Assembly: GCF_905220565.1 (NCBI RefSeq)
Contig: NC_059406.1
Span: 196,001 to 260,000, forward strand
Length of the DNA stretch: 64,000 nt
Direction: 5' to 3'
Source of the DNA: Melitaea cinxia
Taxonomy: Eukaryota > Arthropoda > Insecta > Lepidoptera > Nymphalidae
A program made the position numbers and the translations under genes. The notes beneath the pieces are model-generated. The model did no database searches, was not told the DNA's origin, and saw only the letters and a list, made by a program, of their open reading frames with translations. Positions 1 to 11,040 of the stretch are shown in pieces. Each line of letters opens with the position of its first letter. Positions within the stretch are counted from its first letter, which is position 1.

Positions 1-9
1 TTAATTGAT

Positions 10-112
10 TCAGACTTTAACATCCCATTACTTTCGTAGGCCTCTTTCTCCTTGAAGAAAAGGATTTGGAGCTTAATCCACCACGCTGCTACAATGCGTG
101 TTGACGGAAAAG
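10..112 (-). repeat. Family A SINE, 3' portion
   Basis: On the minus strand this matches the tail of the tRNA-derived SINE seen complete at 28945-29250: the block around CCACCACGCTGCT and the terminal part with AGGCCTCTTTCTCC are both present. The tRNA head is absent. The copy is diverged and 5'-truncated, as expected for SINE insertions. Confidence 0.7.
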
Positions 113-212
113 GGTGAAGATAACACAATTTAAGTGACATATAAAAGACCTGCGTCTTCTCATGGATTCGTCCGCGTAATTTCCGCTCTCGTGCGAATAT
201 CAGGTTGAAAAG

Positions 213-447
213 TAGTCTAGAAATTGTTTTCTAATGTTTACGCGAATTTTACTCATTTAATAAAACACTTTTTTCGGATTTTATCGCGGTTTATTGTTAA
301 CTTTTGATTCCCGACGTTTCGGATACTTTACAGCAACCATGGTCACGGGAGGACTGAGGTGTCGGACGTCTGAGTTAAACAATAAAAGTTAACAATAAAC
401 CGCGATAAAATCCGAAAAAAGTGTTTTATTAGTCTAGAAATTATTTT
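213..447. mobile_element. MITE with about 47-bp terminal inverted repeats
   Basis: Positions 258-304 and 385-431 are nearly perfect inverted repeats beginning TAATAAAACACTTTTTTCGG, separated by about 80 bp that include CCCGACGTTTCGG. There is no reading frame, so this is a non-autonomous DNA element. An 18-bp direct repeat (TAGTCTAGAAATTRTTTT) lies at 213-230 and 430-447. It could be a target duplication, but 27 extra bases on the left leave the boundary unresolved. Confidence 0.75.
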
Positions 448-1644
448 TGATCTGCAGTTCTATACGTATGAAAATTCATTCTAATCAGTTGTGTAGGGTT
501 TAAAAGATTAAAAACAAAATTCATCCATGTAAAGAAACTTACGCATTTCTTAAATTAGGAGAAGCAAAAGTGATTTAAAACTTTTCTGTTTTTGAAAAGA
601 CATATTTAGTTTACGATGTAAATGCCAGCTTCCATCTTACTAGCTTTGGTTTGACAGTTATCTTAAGCCATATTCTATCTGGATGTAAAAAAATGTTAAA
701 CAGCATTAATTTAAACAAAATGTGTTCAGACCTACCAATCATAACTAATGTATTAAATATAGGTAAAACAAATCCTCCCACACCACCGCAGAAAAATATA
801 AAATGGAAAGAAAAATAGATTTCGAGACAATATTGGTTTCCAGATTTAATGCTTATTTTACGTTCGTTAAAGATTTATGTTTAAAGTATATTGTTTGTAT
901 ACGGGCTACAGTTCCCTGTAATATATCCCTGTTTATTAGACTTTCTCGGACGCTGGGATGCTACTGCGCTAATTAAATAAATACATTTTTGGGAAAAAAT
1001 TTCGACACAATGGAAATTTCTCGTCAGATAGAGATGATGTCATGATATTTTAAAAGTAATGATAATACTAGAGAACGGATAATAACTTTTCTATTCCTTT
1101 CCTGTCTTGAGTTCAGAAAAAATAAAATTGTACAAAATATATACAACGTTTTTGTAGTTTCCATGACAGTTGTTTCCTTTAATTTTTTTATTCTTAATTG
1201 CCACGTCATACAAGTGTCCTTTTAAAATATGAATAAAATAGAATTAAATGTGATATAATTAATAATTATAAAACCAGGGAAAAACGAAATAATGGAAAAT
1301 TTATCGCAACTGATATAGCGCTTGGATGTTTTGTGGCGATGGATCGTCCACTTTGAGTCAATGTATAGATTGTTCTGCGAATGTTGGTGTAATTGACAAC
1401 ATTTCAAATCAGCGCACTTTGTTTGTGACGAGATACTTGTTTTGTTTAGTATCTGTTAACTGTGATTTGTCAATTTAATTACTTGTCCGGAGAGCAAATA
1501 ACGTGTGATGTATTTATAATTAAACTTCAAAGCGGTGCATTGTGTTAGTATTTCGAAATCGTATATAGAAGTACAAAACTATTTGTAAATTTAAATTTAA
1601 GCAGCGCTGTAGCAATTAGAAAAATGTCCTGCCTATCCCGTATT
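448..1644. other. No gene recognised
   Basis: AT-rich sequence with only short chance reading frames. I see no repeat shared with the rest of the window and no convincing exon signals. Confidence 0.5.
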
Positions 1645-1806
1645 TTTTTATGACAAATAGGCAGGCATTTGACCACAATCTCACCTGATGTTAAGTGACG
1701 ATGCGGTCGAAGGTGGAGCATGCCTGCCTAATAACCTTCACTCTGGCTTGCCTATTCACTCTGGCCTTGAAGGCACCCAGATTGTATTGTTCGGGAAACA
1801 CAGACG
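1645..1806 (-). mobile_element. CR1-type LINE 3' end fragment
   Basis: The segment matches the 3' untranslated end of the LINE at 18183-19022: both contain the block running from TTTGACCAC through TTCACCTGATG to a GGAAACACAGACG motif, on the minus strand. A short T run at its left edge is the remnant of the poly(A) tail. It is a heavily 5'-truncated insertion without coding sequence. Confidence 0.6.
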
Positions 1807-1835
1807 ACAAAATGATAATATACCTTATTTTTTAT

Positions 1836-2083
1836 GTGACCACGTCGGAAAATAAGCGTACGGCTCACCTAATGGTAAGCGATTACCGTAGCTTATCGTA
1901 CTTTACCGTCTTCGACACCAGAAGCAAGCGCGTTGCCAACCCTATGTGCAATTTCCATCAGAAGCCCTGGTCACCTTACTCACCAACAGGAACACAACAC
2001 TGCTTGAATGCAAGTATTATTTATCTGTGATCTTCGGTAAGGTCGAGACACTTCCCCAGTCGGGCTGCTCCACATTTAAATGT
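1836..2083 (+). repeat. Family B dispersed repeat
   Basis: Carries the family landmarks in order: AAGCGTACGGCTCACC, GCGATTACCGTAGCTTAT, CACCAGAAGC, CACAACACTGCTTGAA, and a terminal GGGCTGCTCCA. It shares its plan with copies at 27386, 52306, 57380 and elsewhere. There is no coding capacity. Confidence 0.75.
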
Positions 2084-2203
2084 TTTTGATATTTCCGTTC
2101 TTACGACCGGAATTTTTTTTTAAATTATTTACATTTATTTAAAAAATAAAATAAATATACGTTTTTTTTCATAATCCACGACTATTTCACATTTCTTTCC
2201 TAG

Positions 2204-2356
2204 ATTTACCACAGCGCGGAAAATTTCCAAGATCTCCCGGGAGTTTCGTCCAAACACAGCCGTACCTGCGACGGCCGGTCACTCACCCGCCTCGACGTGT
2301 TTTTATCGACTACTATTGACGGAATTCTCGAAGAGAGTAGCCTTTCTCACGTCTTG
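2204..2356 (+). other. Candidate exon-like segment (unproven)
   Basis: A pyrimidine-rich tract ending TTTCTTTCCTAG precedes a markedly GC-richer block that ends at a donor-like GTAAGA (2357). All three forward frames are open over most of the 153 bases, so openness alone says little. I recognise no protein family. The reverse strand also offers a donor-like GTGAGT. It may instead be a conserved non-coding islet or decayed repeat. Confidence 0.15.
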
Positions 2357-2359
2357 TAA

Positions 2360-3051
2360 GATTATTTACAGTAAAATTTACTGAAAGTAAATATGTAAAT
2401 ATTGTAAAAGTATTGAGCTTAATAAATATTCTATCCTTTAGTTATAGACAAAAAAACACATCTACTAAAAATTTATTCATCATTTCATCATCAATACCAC
2501 AGGCTATATTTTAAATGGAGAAAACAGAACAGTTAGTGTCGTGTAGTCTTCGCAGCATGGACGTATTTACCCTAGAACAAAAAGGGTCATGGCCCGGGGC
2601 GGCATTCTGGGAGAGGCGACACAAGCCAAACACGAGGGGCGGTGTGAGCCAAGCATACGTACTAGTGATGTAAAAATGATGAAAAGAAGGTCAGCTAAAA
2701 TATAATGGGTATTGATTTTAATACTCGATTATTTTATAAAAATTATAAGGAATATGCGGCCTAAAAAAGGTCAGCCAAAAAATTTATCGGCCCGGGGCGC
2801 TGAATCTTAAAATACGCCAATACTTTGCGGGCGAAAACGCGGTTAAAGTAAGGTAATAAAGCAATTCAGCACCTTTCATAAGTAGTTACGTGTTAGGTAC
2901 TTTCAAATCATGCATTACGTTCATCCTGTAAATTATTTGAGATCGACAGGCCTGAAAGACTGTCTTGTAACGCCAGGGCGTGAACCGAGAGGCGGCGATT
3001 ATCTGGTCCTATGATATTCTGTAAATCAATAACTATAAATATCACATCAGC
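2360..3051. other. No gene recognised
   Basis: Holds a pair of similar GC-rich words (GGCCCGGGGCG near 2594 and 2790) around AAGGTCAGC motifs, suggesting an internally repeated old element. I could not assign a family. Confidence 0.4.
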
Positions 3052-3372
3052 CTTTCGCAGTCCACTACTGGACATAGGCCTCCACAAGTTCACGCCAAAA
3101 ATGGCGTGAACTCACGTGTTTTGCCCATAGTAACCACGCTGGGCAGGCGGGTTGGTGACCGCAGGGCTGGCTTTGTCGCACCAAAGACGCTGCAGCCCGT
3201 CTTCGGCCTGTGGATTTCAAATCCAGCAGTTGGATGGTTACCCCGCCATCGGTCGGCTTTTTAAGTTCCAAGGTAGTAGTGGAACCGTGTTTTCTCTTAG
3301 TCACCTCTTACGATACCCACGGGAAGAGAGGGGGTGGCTAAATTCTATAGTGCCGTAGCCACACAGCACAAT
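3052..3372 (-). mobile_element. Family D SINE (RTE-tailed)
   Basis: Read on the minus strand it begins GTGTGGCTACGGCACT and ends with the block GTGGAGGCCTATGTCCAG that closes RTE LINEs. Similar copies lie at 12556, 30587, 35598 and 59425. The 68- and 79-residue reading frames here are produced by the repeat and are not genes. Confidence 0.75.
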
Positions 3373-3553
3373 AACTATAAATAAAAGCTATAAATAAAAC
3401 TAAATATACAAAATATAAATAAAAGCGTACAATATTATTTAAATTTTTATAAAAACAATTTGACATCTGATACACATTTTCAACGTTTATAGTAAAAGCG
3501 GAGATCTCTTGTTTTCATTGTTTTAGAATTAAAAAGTTCGCTTTTGTTTCCAG

Positions 3554-3805
3554 GTCGCGGTCGCCGTCAATGAAACAAATGTCAACAATGCTCTCCGCTT
3601 CTAATAGAAAACATGATTCAACGAAATGTTTAGATTTCAGCGAAAAACATAACGTTTTAGTTATTTTTGAAGAGTTGTATGTATTCAATTTAGTTTTATA
3701 TACTGAATACAGTTGAAGATGTAAGAAACTTAGATAATTCTAATTGTAAGTAAATTTTTGTAAGTTAATAGTAATTTTTATAATAAAAACGTGAGTCACA
3801 AGTAT
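3554..3805 (+). other. Candidate terminal exon with polyadenylation signal (unproven)
   Basis: A strong acceptor (CTTTTGTTTCCAG, AG at 3552-3553) is followed by a frame open from 3555 to a TGA at 3714-3716 (53 codons), and then by AATAAA near 3782. A second frame from 3554 gives 16 residues and two stops. Acceptor, stop and poly(A) signal occur in the right order for a last exon, but no protein family is recognisable and the upstream exon is not visible. Confidence 0.2.
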
Positions 3806-4289
3806 TTACTTATACTTTATTGAGTATATTGTAATCAAAGCTTAAACATGTTATATTGCGTAGAATACTACATACAGTTGGCGAACTTATGGCTGTTCAG
3901 AAGTTCCCTTCAAAATTTACATGAGTCTAAGATTCCAATAATTATCTTCTCTTATTATGTTAAAGATAAATCGAGAAACGTTAACCACCATACTTTTAGC
4001 AGGCAGTCCTATTTCATCGTATTTCTAACGAAACGGCGCTCATCTTGATGTACGATTTATTTATTAATCGTGTGGGCAAAGTATCTAGAACAATATATGT
4101 TAATATACCCATTTATACCTAACCAACCTGCCAACGCAGTAGTTATGGCAGGAAAATAATAGAAAACCCAACGATTGAATTTTCTACAGGATTTATCCCA
4201 AGTGCATTTTTAAATAAAAATATTTTTATAATCATTTATTTTAGAAATAAATCCATATTCAAAATTAAATTAAATTAAACTACTCGTAC
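3806..4289. other. No gene; may include LINE 3' untranslated sequence
   Basis: AT-rich. The A/T-rich part near 4205-4290 could be the 3' tail of the minus-strand LINE that follows. No other feature seen. Confidence 0.4.
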
Positions 4290-5430
4290 GTGTTAGTAAC
4301 AAATACACTTAAAATAAAATAAAACAAAAACAAAAAGAGGGTTAGTAACAATTACATTATATAAATTAAATAAAATTAAAATTTGTGGCTTCCGGTGAGA
4401 CTCCCGTGCTAAAAATAGTAGTTCGCAGCGGGAGCGTGGAGCTGTATCCAGCGATAAATCATTGGGGATTCCCATCGGTCGGCCAACACACTCAGGACGG
4501 TGTTCGATGTTCCGCGCACTCGCTCCCACAGTGAGGCGCACCGCTTTCTAATGATCGCGTAGAAGCAATTAGTATGCGCATCGGCCAACACAGACGACGC
4601 GCTACAGAAGCGTGGCAGACCGAACAACATCCTGAACGCGTTATTGTATTGGACGCGCAGTGCGCTGTAAGCTCGCTGCGTGAAGTCGACCCACAGATTG
4701 TAAGTTTAGAAAGATTGACAGTAAGCTTTGAAAAGCGTCAGTTTGGCTTGTTTACTACAGCCTGCAAATCTGTGAATCAACATGTTACAAGGAACAGACA
4801 GCGCCCTACAATCTTTTTCAATGTCAACCGTGTCTGACAAGTTCTCAGTCACCCAGATATTTGAATCGGTCAACTCTTTTCAGCTGAGATCAAGTGTAAC
4901 ACAAGTAACTCTCCGACTCCTCGTATCTTTAGCCCGAAAAACCATGAACTCACTTTTAAGCGAGTTATATTTGAGCCCACAAGCCACTGCGTATTCCTCA
5001 CATAATTTAAGCAACTTAGTCAGGGCACCGATCGACGGGCTCAGCAACACCATATCATCTGCGTAGCTTATGTTATTGATGCACGTCCCGCCTACATGGC
5101 ATCCTACGTAAGTGCTGCTGAGCCCCTCGATCAGTTTGTTCATATACAAGTTGAAAAGCTTTGGTGAGGTCAACCCCCCTTGCCTCACTACACAGTCTAG
5201 CCTGTACTCACCGACCTCGAGCCAGCCCATTTAACGCAATTCATCTGGTTGTCATATCAATATTTAAATATTGATATGACATCCGAAGGTTCACTGGACT
5301 GGTTTCACATCGTAGCTTATTCCACAATAAATTATATGATACTAAATCGAATGCCTTCGACAAGTCCTTTTGGACTTGTGTTTTTAACAAGCATAGCCTG
5401 GAGTTTTTCTAGCCGTGTATATATAGGCTG
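4290..5430 (-). pseudogene. Non-LTR retrotransposon reverse transcriptase remnant (Jockey/CR1-type)
   Basis: On the minus strand, reading from about 5400 down to 4400, the palm of a LINE reverse transcriptase is followed by its C-terminal region. A KAFDLVSYNLLW segment near 5300-5370 matches the first catalytic Asp motif. VRQGGLTSPKLFNLY and the catalytic YADD core lie in a frame at 4880-5230. Further on, a carboxy-terminal region contains FKAYCQSF, LWVDFTQRAYSALRVQYNNA and FGLPRFCSASSVLADAH. The frame is broken between 5230 and 5290, and by a stop after CQSF, so it is inactive. The endonuclease and ORF1 parts are missing: the element is 5'-truncated at a TA microsatellite. The reverse transcriptase identity is firm; the clade is inferred. 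Confidence 0.85.
5250..5281. repeat. 32-bp perfect palindrome
   Basis: The two halves of 5250-5281 are exact reverse complements centred between 5265 and 5266 (core ATATTTAAATAT). It lies at the frame break of the LINE remnant and could extrude as a cruciform. Confidence 0.9.
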
Positions 5431-5437
5431 GCAAGGA

Positions 5438-5438
<1 letters not shown>

Positions 5439-5478
<40 letters not shown>
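5439..5478. repeat. (TA)n microsatellite
   Basis: About 20 uninterrupted TA units adjoin the truncated LINE. Confidence 0.95.
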
Positions 5479-5480
<2 letters not shown>

Positions 5481-5972
5481 CCTAATAGATAGGTAATCAA
5501 AATCCTTTTTACCGCTAAATTATAAAATAAAACGAAGTCCGTCGCTCTCGGTGGGAATTTTCCAGTTAATTCTGTTGGTGAAACAAAACCGCTAGTATTT
5601 TACAGCGGCGAATCTTCACAAATGAGACATTATTGCAGCGCGCTGAGCGGCAATTTGCATGTGAAGTAGAGGCGTTGGCTCCGTGTATAATGTTCCGAAT
5701 GGTAAATATGACTCGGCTAAACAAACTTTGAATTGAAATGTTCTTGTCTAAACATGCGCTGTTGTCAACATTATGTCACAATATCTTCGCGGTAGCTATC
5801 GCGCGGTTTCGCTAACAATAGTTATTTGATAATACTTGTTCCTAGAAATCAGTTTTTTCTTTGCGTAATCTATTAAAGTATTAAACGCGAAAAATTACAG
5901 AGATCTTGTCAGTATGACTAATTTACTGTTACACCGCGTTCAGTACTACTATATTACTTAAAATATTTTGTT
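5479..5972. other. No gene recognised
   Basis: Unique-looking sequence without repeats shared in the window and without long frames. Confidence 0.5.
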
Positions 5973-6092
5973 TAGACGGCTTAATGTACTCTCCGAGACA
6001 CGGTGGGGAGACAGACAAACAGACCACGGCAACATTTGTATGGGCAGTACAATTGATTGTCATGTGCGGGGATCAAACCCGCAACCGTCTAA
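5973..6092 (-). repeat. Family A SINE, head and middle
   Basis: The minus strand holds the box B-like region (reverse of GGGGATCAAACCCGCAACC near 6067), CATGACAATC in place of CATGACAAAC, and the CTCCCCACCGTG block. The tail is missing, so it is 3'-truncated. Confidence 0.7.
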
Positions 6093-6366
6093 AGGACATA
6101 TGAAGGTTAATTTGAATTTATATGATTTTGATAGACAAATTTCGTTAATAAAACGTCATTAATGAGTGCATTAGCACGAGGTTCAATAAACCCTTAATTC
6201 CTTTGTTAAAATATTGTTAGGATAATGTTTATAATGGAATTCCAAAATAATATTTTTCAGTATAAGGTGACGCTGTGATTAAATTGTTCAATTTGATACT
6301 TATTAAATGCTTAGAGTATATGAACAGAGCACCTTTATACGACATTAATATTTGACAACAAAATGT

Positions 6367-6768
6367 AATTGTGTTTGCTCACAAACGAAAAAAACCGACT
6401 TCATAAATATCGACAAGTAATGCAACGTAGGTAGATGGAAAGATTGTAAATTAGATACACATTGTTAGCTATAACTCAAAAAGTACTCGTAAGATCTCGG
6501 ACAAATTCGCATGGAACCACATGATAAGTAGCTTACGCTTTATTTGGTATAATAAAACGTAGGTCAACGAAAAGTGTCAAGTAAATACGCGTTATTACAG
6601 ATAATTTAAAAAGTACTTACCAGATGTCGATTAAATTTAAATGGGATCACACGACAAGCAACAGCTTTCAATCAAAAAAGAACCATCGAAATCAGAAAAA
6701 GTTCTGATACATAATAAAGTCGAATTTAGAACCTCCTCCTATGTTGAAGTCGGTTAACGGAACTGGAT
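6367..6768 (-). mobile_element. Family C hairpin-ended element, short form
   Basis: Begins AATTGTGTTTGCTCACAAAC, a 5-bp stem with a small loop, followed by an A run and ACCGACTTC. It ends CCTCCTCC and GAAGTCGGTT, the inverse of the subterminal motif. No coding sequence. The 142-bp internal unit found in longer copies is absent. Confidence 0.8.
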
Positions 6769-8935
6769 GTAAACAAAGTAAATATTGCAGACACACACAT
6801 ACTTATAATTAAATACTCAAACTTATAAGCAAAAACAGTACAAAAATTTTCTATTTCTGTGCCGGCAATAATTATAAAAATTATAAAAACAGTCGCTGTA
6901 ATTGTTGTATGTCTTATATTATACTTTTATATTTATAAAATAGTAGCAGTTTCCCGCGGCTTTGCTTGCGTAAATGTGATAAGAGGGACTAGAACTGTGT
7001 ATAATCGTTATATTACTACCTCTTTGATATGATAGGAAAACATTTGATATATATTTAGGCGTATACATATATATATATATTTATATGATCAGCAAACAAG
7101 CTTACGGCTTACCTGTACATAAATAATCTAAATCAAATATAAAAATACCCCTAAAATAACAACATCGTCTAAAATATGAACTAGAAAATTGTTTTAATTT
7201 TAATTTCGACCGCCGTAAATCTACTAAACATTTAGTTCATTAATATTTCTGAACCCTTTAAGCGAGTCCTAATTCAGTGTAAATGAAGTCAAAAGGCACC
7301 GAGGCCGACTAGGTACGAGAATTCCTTTATTCTAATTTATTTCTCCGTTGGATAATATGAAAACAAGTCGAGAGAGAAAGGAAAATTTAAATTACGCCCC
7401 GGCATACAATAAATTCCAGGGAAATAGAACGACAGTCGGAAATCAAATGAGAAACTTGTGTAGACAACGTCTTCAGCTGTGGTTGTGAGCTTTATGATAT
7501 ATTAGTCGAGAGCTCTCTGCGCTAACTTCTGCAGCCCGCGAGTACCTCGTTATTGTGCGGGATGCGAATCTATTTACGAGTGGCGTTATTGTTAAAAGTA
7601 GACGCCTAGCTATGCTTACACCTTGTTTCAACTAAATGATTTCAGTCAACTTTGTTCTCGAATTAGTAGCACGCGATACTAAACGCTTCACGAAACGTTC
7701 CGACACGGCTGTACAGCTTTATTTAAAAAAATAACCATTCCCAAAGAAGATAAATGGCTACATAAATACGCCTCGAAAGTATCTTCGAACTTCCTCAACT
7801 CGCTGACTTTCTGACGGCCTAACTGCTTCTTACGGCCCTAACTGACGGCAAATTTGAGTTTGACTACGAAATAAAAAAGCATCGGAAAAGTTAGCAACGA
7901 CTCGAACAACTCACCTCCCCTCGATACAGTTTTTGTACAACAATCGCTTAACCGAGACCACCTAACGAAACTTAAACGACGGTAGTTGACGAAGTCGCCT
8001 TATACGGATCGGAAATTATTGATAGAACTTATGCAATGATGCCGTAGAACCGACCGTATCTCGGTTTATGAGGGACCCGGGCCCGGGGCAGGGGGCGAGG
8101 GGGGTCGAGGAAGGCGCTCCAAGGCGCTAAGCTTCGAGTGTCATATGACGATCAATTTAGGGTTACGAATGAAAATCGAGAACTGAAGCTATCCAGTAGT
8201 CGTTCGTTTTATGGATTTGGCTTTCGTCGGCGGATAATTTTTGGGGAATTTATATCTGGGCCACCGAGTCGTTAAATGCAGTTTCATTTTACTACGTCTC
8301 ATCGTCTTTTATAAAAGATTGGACATAATTCAAGAAATGGATGAAGTGCAAAACTTTGTCATGTACTGAAATATATAACAATGTGTAAATGTTTTGAAAT
8401 GTTGTTTTTTACTTCCCATATAGGATAACATGCCTCTAAAGGATAACAAGAGGATTTAGATTTAGGAAAATATTTGCGCATATGTAATGAATTGCATTAA
8501 TTATTATTAGGAAAAACGTCGTAACTGTTGCAGATTTAAATGGAAATTAAAGTATTACTAGTATAATTATGTTAAAAGACCAAAAAGAAACAAAAATGGT
8601 AAACGTCAAATGAACCGAAATAATCGTCTAAAAGATATATAATAGACATATATTTATTTTATTTTATTTATTTATTATTAAGATATTATTAATATTATCA
8701 CTAATAATAAGATGTCACACAAATTCATTTGAGTTTTACCGGACATAAGTGTTGTCGACATTTTGTAAGTAACTACGTACACATTCATTCTACTATTAAA
8801 TAATTTATTAATTATATAATAATCGTCACACGTCAATCGGTTAAACGCTGTATACCGATAGACCGACCAACCAGCTTGATTTAATGCAGTTATTTTCTTT
8901 ATTCAAATTTGAGATTTGGTGTAATTGTATAATGT
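6769..8935. other. Repeat-poor interval, no gene recognised
   Basis: Mostly unique-looking. Includes a Family B scrap at 7085-7118, a short Helitron-end scrap near 6950 (CCCGCGGCTTTGCTTGCG), a GC-richer zone at 7490-8200 and the G-quadruplex motif listed below. No frame longer than chance. Confidence 0.5.
8072..8104 (+). other. G-quadruplex motif
   Basis: Five runs of three or more G separated by loops of 2 to 4 bases (GGG, GGG, GGGG, GGGGG, GGGGGG). This satisfies the usual G3+N1-7 rule in otherwise AT-rich DNA. Confidence 0.7.
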
Positions 8936-9118
8936 TATCGCTTCAGCCTGTAATTTCCCACTACTGGGCATAAGCCTCTTTCTCCATGTAGGAGAAGGAT
9001 CAGAGCTTAATCCACCACGCTGCTCCAATGCCGGTTGGCGGATATATTCCCTACTACGAGTAACGATCGCTATCAGGTGTACATGATAACAACCGGGACC
9101 GACGACTTAACTATCTGT
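8936..9118 (-). repeat. Family A SINE, 3' half
   Basis: Minus-strand copy running from CAGCCTGTAATTTCCCACTA through CCACCACGCTGCTCCAATG to the TAACGATCGCTATCAGGTG block. The tRNA head is lost. Confidence 0.8.
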
Positions 9119-9511
9119 ATACTGTTAATAAAATATTTTTTTTAGGTATCTTTTTATGTTTTTTGTTGTTTAAGATTCCCGTAAATATAAAGGAAGTAAT
9201 AATAATAATATATCTTTATTCATTCAAACATTAGTGCATCACATAAACACATATTACATCAATTATGTTTAGTCACTAAAAAACACAATATATCTCCCCA
9301 CACTAGGATTCCCTGTGTCGTGGGATCCAGTTACTTCTTTTAGTTTAATACAATTCCGTTAGTTTAAACAAAAAGGAATGCATTTAATCTTTACATTTTG
9401 TATTTTGTTATTCCTTAATTTGTATTGGAACATACAAGAACTAAGACAACAAATAGTGAGTGTGTGTGTTTGAGTGCGAGGGTCTTGGTTTATATGTGTT
9501 ATTATGTAAGA
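9119..9511. other. No gene; possible LINE tail
   Basis: An AATAATAATAATATATC run at about 9196 followed by CTTTATTCATTC resembles the 3' end of a minus-strand LINE with a trinucleotide tail. No coding part is left to prove it. Confidence 0.3.
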
Positions 9512-9775
9512 TTTTCATAAGCTTACGGCCCACCTGATTATAAGTGGTTGCTGATGAACGCTTGTAACACTGGAAACATCACAAGAATGTTTCTAACCGT
9601 ACACCCATCGTCAACACAGCGCATCTTCATTTACTCTGACTGCTTTACTAATAAGAGAAACACGGAACTACTTGACAGAGGTATCATTTGACTACGATCT
9701 TCTGTACGGTCAAGTTGCTGCCCCAGTCACTTCGACAATCTCAAACAACAGACGACTATAACCAAGTGCGATGAA
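9512..9775 (+). repeat. Family B repeat, diverged
   Basis: Retains AAGCTTACGGCCCACCTGAT and the order of later family landmarks, at lower identity than the copies at 52306 or 57380. No coding capacity. Confidence 0.6.
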
Positions 9776-10559
9776 TTTAGATTTAATCAAGAATTTAGAC
9801 AGTGTTTAATAAAAAGAAAATAATTTTCTACTCCAATGAGACACTAAATAAACTCCATCAGAGCGCCGGAATCGATGTTCCTAGATTCGGTGTTCCTCCA
9901 ACCCTTCTCTCATTCGCATGCAAATCGCCCTTTTTCTAAATTGCTTTATTAAACCGAAACGTGTTCCCCAATAATTGAGCCCGTGTCTACAGCGCGAAAC
10001 AACGATACGGTAAAAATTTACTGTTTTTATTAAGCGACTTTTAATTAATTTGGTCGCCGCGCCATGATTTAGGAACCGCCGGCGACCCCGAGCTGCCTGA
10101 ACATGCCTTTTTGTGCAGATTCATTCGGTCCGGGGGCCGGCGATATGTCACCGAGGCGGGACTTCAAATTGACTTGTAAATATAAACATGTACCTTCAAG
10201 TGATTTAAGCTTGCACAGTTCTGCAAAATTGTGAAATTTATGTACGGTTTAACTTTTCGTTTTTTTTCCTTTTTATATAATCTTTTTATTAAATAACTGA
10301 AACCAACCTTAAAAAAAATAACAAATGACGTGCGTTTTCGTTTCACAAGTAAGAATATAAACTATAGAAAATTAAAAGCGTCAATTCAGTCTGTAAACGT
10401 TCAATCTATCAAAGCCAGGTCCAATCTATCAAGTAGTTTCAATGATGGACTGGAACCGGCTGCTTCAGGCGTTCTCTGAGAAACGGTAGTTAGACCAGAG
10501 AAGAATATTACAACTAAGAACATATGTCGAGACCCGTATTTTTTTTAAATTGTTCAAAA
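9776..10559. other. No gene; GC-rich islet at 10048-10160
   Basis: The islet begins after TTTTAATTAATTTGG and contains GCCGGCGACC and GGGGGCCGGCGA in an AT-rich surround. It may be a regulatory element. The remaining sequence shows nothing assignable. Confidence 0.35.
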
Positions 10560-10645
10560 AACTACCTTGACTGGAAATTCAACCCGCGACCGCCGGGGTC
10601 AAGGCGATTTCTCTCGCCACTACACCAAAACAGCAGTCATCCTGA
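10560..10645 (-). repeat. tRNA-derived SINE head (fifth type)
   Basis: Minus strand shows a box A-like TGGTGTAGTGGCG and, about 40 bases on, a box B-like GGGTTGAATTTCC. This spacing and wording are those of a tRNA promoter. It differs from families A and E. The downstream body is not delimited. Confidence 0.45.
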
Positions 10646-11040
10646 ATCAGACCGCGTAGTAATTGTGTTTGGCAATTTTCCGATGAATTATTTGTTTCGT
10701 AAGCTCGCCGCATGCTCATTCGCTCCAAGATACACACATCGTTACGCATTGTTCGTCATTTTTCGTGTGTTCTATCTCGCAGTGCAATTTACTCTAAGTG
10801 ACGTGTGACAGTCAGCCGATGCGTGAAGCTCATCAAATGGAACGCCACGGTCTCCCCTCCCCCGCGTTGTTTATCGCCTCCCCTCGAATCGATTCCAAAA
10901 AAGAGGCAGTCTTTTGCCTCTTTTGCTTGTAAATTAATTATACTTTATGAGGTTGGACATGTCGATCTAAAGTTACAAAAGAGTGTGAGTTAACTCCGAC
11001 TCGTGACTAGTTTGATACGCAATAACGATGACTATGATGT
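10646..11040. other. No gene recognised
   Basis: Two short overlapping frames are present but have no family resemblance and no exon signals. Confidence 0.4.

Noticed and set aside
5249..5479. Frame ending in YIYIYI
   Set aside because: It spans a palindrome, antisense LINE sequence and a TA microsatellite.
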